Origin: CAYRVX01 sp964642165
Lineage (GTDB): Bacteria; Planctomycetota; Phycisphaerae; SM23-33
Direction of reading: 5' to 3'
Length of the DNA: 10,931 nucleotides
Assembly: GCA_964642165.1 (NCBI GenBank)
Contig: CAZXOC010000254.1
Span: 1 to 10,931 of the forward strand
Part shown: positions 9,501 to 10,931 of the stretch, one piece after another
How positions within the stretch are numbered: the stretch's first letter is position 1
How the letters are laid out: every line of letters starts with the position of its first letter
Notes under the pieces: generated by a model
What the model saw: only the letters and a program-made list of their open reading frames with translations
Told to the model about the DNA's origin: nothing
Databases searched by the model: none
Program-made: the position numbers and the translations under genes

Positions 9501-10931
9501 AGACCGACCGCAGCCGCCTGCGCGTGGACGGGCAGGATGTGTCGCTTCACGATCTCGTGCTGTCGGAAAGCGACGCCCGAAGCCTACTGACGTTCCGCAC
9601 GAATCGGGGCGGAGACCGCCTGGCGCAGGTGGGCACGATCCGGGGGGCGTCGCCTCTCGGCAAGCTCCGGGCCGGGACGGTCGACCTCGTGGGCGGCGGC
9701 ATCCTGATGACCGGCGACGGCTCCATTGGCGCCGTTCAGGTCCACGACCTCGCCGGAGGCGCGGATATCAACCTGCCCGGCCCCGACGTCGTCAAGGGCG
9801 TCACGCTCACCGCGGGGTCGCTCGGCGCCGGCACGGACATCACGCTGGGCTCGTACCTCAAGAGCCTCAAGGCCGTCGAGTGGATCGGCGGCTCGCTCGA
9901 TGCTCCCCGCGCCGGCGGCATCGTCATCACCGGTCGCAAGGGCAATGCCAAAAAGAGCATCGCCGCGATCGCGGGCGACCTGGGGGCCGACGTGTCCCTC
10001 CCGGCGCAGGATCCCAAGGGCGTCTTGCTGGGCAAGCTCTCCGCCGCCGGGGAGATCACCGGCTGGTGGGACATCGCCGGGGCGATCGGGACCGTCAGGG
10101 CCCGGGCGACCGGCGAGGCGTGGACGCTCGACGCCGCCGGTGCGGTCAAGGCCGTCGACGCCAGGGACGCCCTGGCCGGCAGCCTGTCGGCCGACCAGTT
10201 CGGCAAGATCGTCACGCGCGGCGACCTGACGGCGGAGATCACGGCCACCGGGTTCGACGACCGGAAGCGCACGTCGATCGGCAGCCTGTCCGCCGGGTCC
10301 GCGAGGGACGCCTCGGTGACGGCCGACGCCGGCATCGCAAGCCTCACCGTCACGGAGTGGCTCGACACGGGCGGCGAGGGCGACGTCGTGCGGGCCGGCT
10401 GGCTCGGCAAGCTCACCGCCCGGGGCCGGAAGCCCAACCCGCGGAAGGGCCTGGCCGGCAGCGACGGCGACTTCGGCGCGGCCGTGGACCTGACGGGCCA
10501 GCACATCCCGGGCGGCAAGGCGGTTCTCGGCTCGGCGAAGGTCGCCGGCGGCGTGGCCGACGCGGCGTGGCACGTGCCCGGCGCGGCCGGGGCCGTGGCG
10601 ATCCGAGGCGACGTGGCGAACTGGACCGCGACCATCGGCGAGTGCAAGGCGCTGACGCTCGGCAACGTGGCCGACGCGACGGTGACCGTGCAGGACGCCC
10701 TCGGGGCCGTCAAGGCGGTGCGCTGGGCGGCCGGCACGCTGACGGCCGACAGCATCAAGTCCCTCACCGTCACCGGCGCGAAGGGCAACGTGGGCAAGGG
10801 CATCCCCGCCGTCCCGGGCGACTTCGGCGCGGACCTGAACGTCAGCGGCGAGAACGTCACGAAGGGCGCGGCGCTGGGCAGCGCCAAGATCGCGGCCGAC
10901 CTGACCAGCGGAAGCTGGGCGGTCGACGGCG
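593..10931 (+). CDS. Giant LEPR-XLL / FG-GAP / beta-helix / RHS mosaic protein, 3' truncated by window end
   Basis: One uninterrupted frame runs from the ATG at 593 to the last base, giving 3446 complete codons and no stop; the C-terminus lies outside the window. The start is set by the GGAGG site six bases upstream. The N-terminus is basic and proline-rich, with LEPRLLLNAE at residues 30-39 and no classical hydrophobic signal peptide. Modules follow in order: FG-GAP/PQQ-like propeller (50-430), SbsA-like Ig fold (463-576), PPC-like sandwiches (577-773), right-handed beta-helix (775-1120), CARDB (1162-1277), PPC-like (1283-1385), IPT/TIG-like (1386-1481), pre-RHS region and RHS shell with core (1483-2524), hydrophobic segment (2535-2622), DUF7619-like (2632-2832), Ig/FN3-like (2830-2922) and a repeat region (2927 onward). 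About a dozen cysteines are scattered singly. These module families are typical of exported planctomycete proteins; a surface, adhesive or structural role is inferred. No catalytic motif, PAAR domain or toxin domain was recognised. Coding assignment is very secure, function much less so. Confidence 0.96.
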   Translation, partial: MVVRPPLRSPQDSRRPTTAPPKHPAALEALEPRLLLNAELWHFPAADAALMSPAALDDLDGDGDLDAAFRYAGVDAQWHPLPGELCALDGATGTPLWRLADTWPARDDVLLANVNGDASADVLVEREIGEEDLLFALDGASGSAVWAPGESGGSFVAGDLRVDQIADVVGVAPTALLVATDVAAGENLWQSTARPTVVLSLYDFNGDATIDVLCDDFGTATQDLVILDGADGAELWRHAVGTIGMVFAQNASVLPDVNGNASPDVLVQTMAVPIGPGELSSTIALVDTDTEQTIWEVTGLAAIQPGGLSLGDLNGDGTPDVAFATASQTGHVLRALDGRTGQELWQESIEVVGTWVSLADYDGDGRPDVFAATPGALRVLDGATGSQLWAYDAPAGATFISPPTLGDLDGDGKLEALVGATDGVHAIRTSADVTPHAAAWAMTGHDAAHSALAGEMVPVAPEVGPRVRSFVPDWAASVDGYTLASITVTFSEAVDAGTFTTEDVAVSGMAGASAATAVAALSDSTFRIDLPAHDDADIITVTVGPDILDLAGDAMDQDPGADGDQPWVFTPELAVGQERTFDAAAGGMWACKVAVGDVDELFVTLAKSSVWQGEVSLTRGGQVLASETAPHDAGFRLADAAPGVYTLVVHAPAGAGGTAGAADSVPSLTPAGPVTGHLEVEGSRAWCRFTAPARGNARVWLEGTAANLFDLYVRRGELPDGGAYDYAAAEIGVERSLLMADLPGGDYYVMLHAAHELGPLGDFVLRLDDDPVVPLAGEITSDTELSGRYLVDGDLTVADGAALTMAPDSELTVDGSLLIDADSGAALAGRVRVDGSVTVEAGATLSLGGNVLIASGLLVSDGGDATLEPGTVLKFGGGGLRVEGTLHGEGTLEQPIFLTSANDDTVGEDVNGDGGATQPGAGDWQGIELRNSGQETVLENVEVRYASKGIEGAAGGVTVRLRNVILRRNRYGIHVYTPYVETRADNCLIVDNELTGVFVRADSRHTLRNCTIVGNGFDGFGWTGAGIHGGGATLTVESSIVAFNRDGLHHEGDPPVWTFRSNIFHNPDGQELIWDGDPGAPQLDQNGNLLADPLFVDRAGGNHELDAGSPGIDSGLGIQAPLADILGRPRYDDAGMANTGGGYPSYVDRGAYERQTDTEAANLAVTYVSQPSPLFLNPGEPLTVQWTVSNMGTLPSDAAWQDVVYLSADPYISADDAVLASRDHSGALRRGGSYTETATVAMPDVAGPRYVLVHANATAAMPEAIQRDNVGLAGRPVGVGVSLLEVGTPVAGQVAEGQWEYFRFEGEPGRSIRFLLSAAGAEGTAELYLRRNEPPTLNAYDAAARSAGSLAQEIKLLAPADATYYLGVYGAHVPGGPRGFTLAAGLSLLSVERVEADRVGNAGSATIGIIGNAFTADAQAKLIAPDGTQIPGEEWFESSSSLYATFALDVAGAPPGVYDVAVSIPGSSSYTLSDALTVAGGGSAEFDFDLSVPGEARPGRAIDVTLTLANTGELDLPAPLLIIETLVDASWHPFLAEASASEEPFGLAEVGQQPAPAEPPQWVPGPTYQVLCLSPDGPASILRPGQTVTTIVETLTPFGSEDMPFTVYGVGVPGDTQVDEQVDWQELEDNGLRPAGLPDEAWEPLLERLKVQVGDTWGDVLVSLRQNADHLARLGQRLANVDALFAFEMLQAAAIGAPTYLETVEDAFCPAPGVPLKFTRYYLPGPLYRGRPGALGYGWTHSYDIRLREADDGSVVINDGAGIDRLFTPGAAGYKPVPGDHGRLAALANGKYLLTEADGTEIRFRSDGLFERIRDRSGNRVTAVYDGDGRLISLNHSSGDRFTLHYDDRGRLIDLTDHDDRHVSYGYDDAGEHLESVTPPVGGATTYAYLTGEGALRDHLLATASLPGDVQVAYAYDAWGRLTREDRGGGPVTRFQYDDAARIDVLDGLLNRTRVWLDALGRPARIRNAVGMEVDLTYDAGGNLAGIYGPMGSSTHLAHDALGRLTGFRDAEGHAASLGYAGAHGDLAWTVDPRGYATQYGTNATGNLVEIAYPDGQDEQFAYDDAGNLVSWTNARGRETTYLVNGRGQVTEQRFHDDTAYTYLYDDRGRLTGVVEAPGTTSLEYHPNTDLLAKITDPFGRHLEFTYDAAGRRTSRTDQDGFTVAYSYDAAGRLARLADGQDQDIETYQYDAAGRLARTDKANGTYTTYGYDGAGHLINVVNAAPDGAVNSRFDYTYDALGRRAGEIGPAGAWAYEYDLNGQLTRAVFTPAGVGGEELDIRYVYDPAGNRVRTVVNGQAAEYDANSRNQYEQVGSATYEYDEDGHLTGKTDGPDAWSYTYSSSGWLTRAVTPEGTWTYEYNPFGRLRAIEHGGERTEVLWDPRELWDVAATYDASGDAVARYVHGQGLAARVDPTGGAEFLDFNGLGGTWCLTDAGGEPQGSYLYDPFGQVVAATPGAESDFQFVGQYGVFAEPGGLTYMRSRFYAPDLGRFITPDPMGLLAGDLNLYRYVLNSPLDFVDPSGLEVTLQDFSVNAGGAAATAADLAGSAGPALKLGGKALGGVQMVGGLIDVDQGIREGDWGRAGYGAATYGLAAAGMFLSGPPGWVCLGVSAGLTLLKWILDADFTNLFTSVTPEDKYGPSGYRVTLDSGQETHFIPAAQAMSYRVEFWNKEDAPVPTQDAVIEDVLDPAIFDLDTFEFTRFGFLKWDVPLDGARRIDTRVDLRPDMNIAVDVKATLDVDTGKVRWWFHCVDPLTGEYPDDPMAGFLPPFNPETRYEIGWVDFRVDVRDGLPDGTDIANQAFVEFDFAGDLPDHPAPKEGPWINTLDLSPPTSAVAPLPDTVHTADFQVTWGGSDADGSGIATYDVYVRQDDGPWTLWLDDTAATSAAYGGQDGHQYGFYTVATDHVGRVEAPAAQADTTTQLDEGVSVTLDDTTRSVVYVDGDGTAVTVTLRGGTAELLFVGDGLSTETDRSRLRVDGQDVSLHDLVLSESDARSLLTFRTNRGGDRLAQVGTIRGASPLGKLRAGTVDLVGGGILMTGDGSIGAVQVHDLAGGADINLPGPDVVKGVTLTAGSLGAGTDITLGSYLKSLKAVEWIGGSLDAPRAGGIVITGRKGNAKKSIAAIAGDLGADVSLPAQDPKGVLLGKLSAAGEITGWWDIAGAIGTVRARATGEAWTLDAAGAVKAVDARDALAGSLSADQFGKIVTRGDLTAEITATGFDDRKRTSIGSLSAGSARDASVTADAGIASLTVTEWLDTGGEGDVVRAGWLGKLTARGRKPNPRKGLAGSDGDFGAAVDLTGQHIPGGKAVLGSAKVAGGVADAAWHVPGAAGAVAIRGDVANWTATIGECKALTLGNVADATVTVQDALGAVKAVRWAAGTLTADSIKSLTVTGAKGNVGKGIPAVPGDFGADLNVSGENVTKGAALGSAKIAADLTSGSWAVDG
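680..709 (+). other. LEPR-XLL-type N-terminal motif
   Basis: Residues 30-39 read LEPRLLLNAE, preceded by ALEA. This matches the LEPR-XLL motif known near the N-terminus of very large secreted-type proteins of planctomycetes and some other bacteria, where it is thought to act in sorting or export. The preceding 29 residues are rich in Arg and Pro and contain no hydrophobic core that would make a normal Sec signal peptide. The motif is seen directly; an export role is family-level knowledge and not proven. Confidence 0.8.
740..1882 (+). repeat. FG-GAP/VCBS plus PQQ-like beta-propeller, eight motif repeats
   Basis: Eight acidic loops recur about every 44-56 residues, beginning at residues 58, 113, 159, 203, 256, 312, 360 and 407. 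Canonical examples are DLDGDGDLD, DVNGNASPD, DLNGDGTPD and DYDGDGRPD, the calcium-binding signature of FG-GAP/VCBS blades. The copy at 159 (DLRVDQIAD) has lost the middle acidic and glycine positions. After most of them a second motif appears, such as ALDGATGTPLW or VLDGATGSQLW, which resembles the tryptophan-docking motif of PQQ-type propellers. The spacing and count suggest a closed propeller of seven or eight blades. Such domains in exported bacterial proteins commonly mediate ligand, glycan or protein contacts. Confidence 0.85.
1979..2911 (+). other. Ig-like (SbsA type) and PPC-like beta-sandwich segments
   Basis: Residues about 463-576 carry the SbsA/Big_5 pattern: ITVTFSEAVDAGTFTTEDV, then a stretch on the derivative (TFRIDLP) and a closing segment with DLAGDAMD and WVFTPEL. 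This is the usual 'non-natural value' Ig fold of exported proteins. Residues about 577-773 look like two pre-peptidase C-terminal (PPC) type sandwiches. The second has FDLYVRRG followed by LPGGDYYVMLHAA, the typical closing strand pair. They probably act as spacers or binding modules. Domain borders are approximate. Confidence 0.6.
2915..3967 (+). other. Right-handed parallel beta-helix domain
   Basis: Residues about 775-1120 show short repeating strands typical of PbH1 coils: LTVADGAALTM, LTVDGSLLI, VTVEAGATLSL, then GDWQGIELRN (922-931) and a run with LENVEVRYA, LRNVILRRN, ADNCLIVDN, LRNCTIVGN and VESSIVAFN. The domain ends with the familiar cap GSPGIDSGL (1108-1116). A VNGDGG loop (910-915) precedes the GDW motif, a known placement for a calcium-type loop in such helices. 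Polysaccharide-binding or lyase-like proteins use this fold, but no lyase active-site pattern was recognised, so a structural or binding role is more likely. Confidence 0.85.
4076..5035 (+). other. CARDB, PPC-like and IPT/TIG-like modules
   Basis: A CARDB-type adhesion fold starts at residue 1162 (NLAVTYVSQPSPLFLNPGE), continues with VQWTVSNMG and DVVYLSADPYISADD, and closes with YVLVHANATAAMPE. Residues about 1283-1385 form a PPC-like domain: YFRFEGEPGRSIRFLL, ELYLRRNEPP and YYLGVYGAHV. Residues about 1386-1481 resemble an IPT/TIG or similar Ig-like fold, with VGNAGSATIGIIGNAF and PPGVYDVAVSIPG. CARDB modules are associated with cell adhesion in bacteria. Together they make a rigid stalk leading to the RHS block. 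Confidence 0.68.
5041..5797 (+). other. Conserved pre-RHS region
   Basis: Residues about 1483-1705 begin with a second Ig/CARDB-like strand set (FDFDLSVPGEARPGR, VTLTLANTGELDLPAPL) and then a helical-looking stretch, LRPAGLPDEAWEPLLERL, followed by VGDTWGDVLVSLRQNADHL and FAFEMLQAA. I recognise this second part as a segment that often precedes RHS blocks in giant mosaic proteins. It then joins the DUF6531-like entry PGVPLKFTRYYLPG (about 1712-1725). It probably forms the base or N-terminal plug of the RHS shell. The recurrence is from memory of the family and should be confirmed by profile search. Confidence 0.5.
5798..8164 (+). repeat. RHS/YD-repeat shell with associated core domain
   Basis: The block opens with GYGWTHSYD (residues 1736-1744), the entry typical of DUF6531-containing RHS proteins. 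About two dozen YDxxGRL-type repeats follow between residues 1825 and 2454; two neighbouring copies, YDAAGRLAR at 2168 and 2190, are identical in protein over nine residues. The RHS-associated core follows, with YMRSRFYAPDLGRF (2479-2492), PDPMGL (2495-2500), NLYRYVLNSP and DPSGL (2520-2524). Repeats of this kind build a hollow beta-barrel cocoon, and the core plugs it and can self-cleave through conserved aspartates; D2496 and D2520 are both present. Here the core is internal rather than followed by a short variable toxin, which is unusual. Confidence 0.95.
8165..8460 (+). other. Hydrophobic Gly/Ala-rich segment after the RHS core
   Basis: Immediately after DPSGL, residues 2525-2622 change character. 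They are rich in Ala and Gly (ATAADLAGSAGPALKLGG, then ALGGVQMVGGLIDV), followed by a charged turn (REGDWGRAG). Two hydrophobic stretches come next, residues 2586-2602 and 2605-2622, separated by PPG. Such segments often sit between the RHS core and a C-terminal toxin and may help membrane translocation, but similar sequence can also be a packing linker. No toxin motif follows. Membrane insertion is possible, not shown. Confidence 0.5.
8486..9360 (+). other. DUF7619-like domain followed by Ig/FN3-like domain
   Basis: Residues about 2632-2832 carry the pattern TPEDKYGPSGY, then YRVEFWNKEDAPVPTQDAV, VLDPAIFDLDTFEF, the aromatic WWFHCVDPLTGEYPDDP and the closing ANQAFVEFDF with WINTLDLSPPTSAV. 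I recognise this as a beta-sandwich segment recurrent in planctomycete giant proteins (DUF7619-like), commonly followed by an Ig-like domain. The latter occupies residues about 2830-2922, with VTWGGSDADGSGIATYDVYV and YTVATDHVGRVE. Both are typical exported-protein modules with presumed structural roles. The family name is from recall and moderate in certainty; the Ig-like call is firmer. Confidence 0.6.
9371..10931 (+). repeat. C-terminal Trp/Gly-rich long-period repeat region, cut by window end
   Basis: From about residue 2927 the protein becomes a run of short beta-strand-like units of the pattern small-x-V-x-A-x-G. At least three large copies can be aligned, starting at residues 3092 (LKAVEW), 3251 (LTVTEW) and 3373 (VKAVRW). 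Each later carries a basic turn (GRKGNAKKS, GRKPNPRKG, GAKGNVGKG at 3114, 3278 and 3395), then GDLGADVSL, GDFGAAVDL or GDFGADLNV, and then W-x-[VI]. Copy starts are 159 and 122 residues apart, so the period is irregular and copies are diverged. A beta-solenoid-like stalk or surface anchor is inferred; I cannot assign a family with confidence. The last copy is interrupted by the window edge. Confidence 0.65.

Overview
The window comes from a GC-rich bacterial chromosome. The combination seen here points to a planctomycete, perhaps a Phycisphaerae-like lineage. The pointers are an N-terminal LEPR-type motif, a giant secreted-type mosaic protein, FG-GAP, beta-helix and CARDB modules, an internal RHS block, and a terminal array of Trp/Gly-rich repeats. 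This assignment is inference from protein style; there is no marker gene such as rRNA.

Layout. Bases 1-71 show no recognisable gene. Bases 72-251 on the minus strand form a complete small transcription unit: a good sigma70-type promoter (224-251), a tRNA-Glu(TTC) gene (107-179) and a hairpin terminator (72-101). Bases 252-592 are a non-coding divergent spacer with one candidate promoter for the rightward gene. From 593 to the end of the window one plus-strand reading frame stays open. It encodes at least 3446 residues and runs off the right edge without a stop, so the window is essentially one tRNA plus most of one giant gene.

The giant protein, in order (residues): LEPR-XLL-like motif (30-39); a beta-propeller with eight calcium-loop (FG-GAP/VCBS) motifs interleaved with PQQ-type DG..G..LW motifs (about 50-430); an SbsA-like Ig fold (about 463-576); two PPC-like beta-sandwich segments (about 577-773); a right-handed parallel beta-helix (about 775-1120); a CARDB domain (about 1162-1277); another PPC-like domain (about 1283-1385); an IPT/TIG-like domain (about 1386-1481); a conserved pre-RHS region (about 1483-1705); a complete RHS/YD shell with its associated core (about 1706-2524); a short hydrophobic Gly/Ala-rich segment (about 2535-2622); a planctomycete-type domain resembling DUF7619 (about 2632-2832); an Ig/FN3-like domain (about 2830-2922); and a C-terminal repeat region (about 2927-3446 and beyond) that continues past the window.

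The most probable overall role is a very large exported or surface-attached structural, adhesive or carbohydrate-contacting protein with an embedded RHS cocoon. No enzyme active site, toxin domain, PAAR domain or immunity gene is recognisable. The points most worth a second look are the internal position of the RHS core with more than 900 residues after it, the hybrid FG-GAP/PQQ propeller, the degenerate long-period C-terminal repeats, and the near-total absence of TTA, CTA and TCA codons, which leaves the codon-aligned antisense frame almost completely open.
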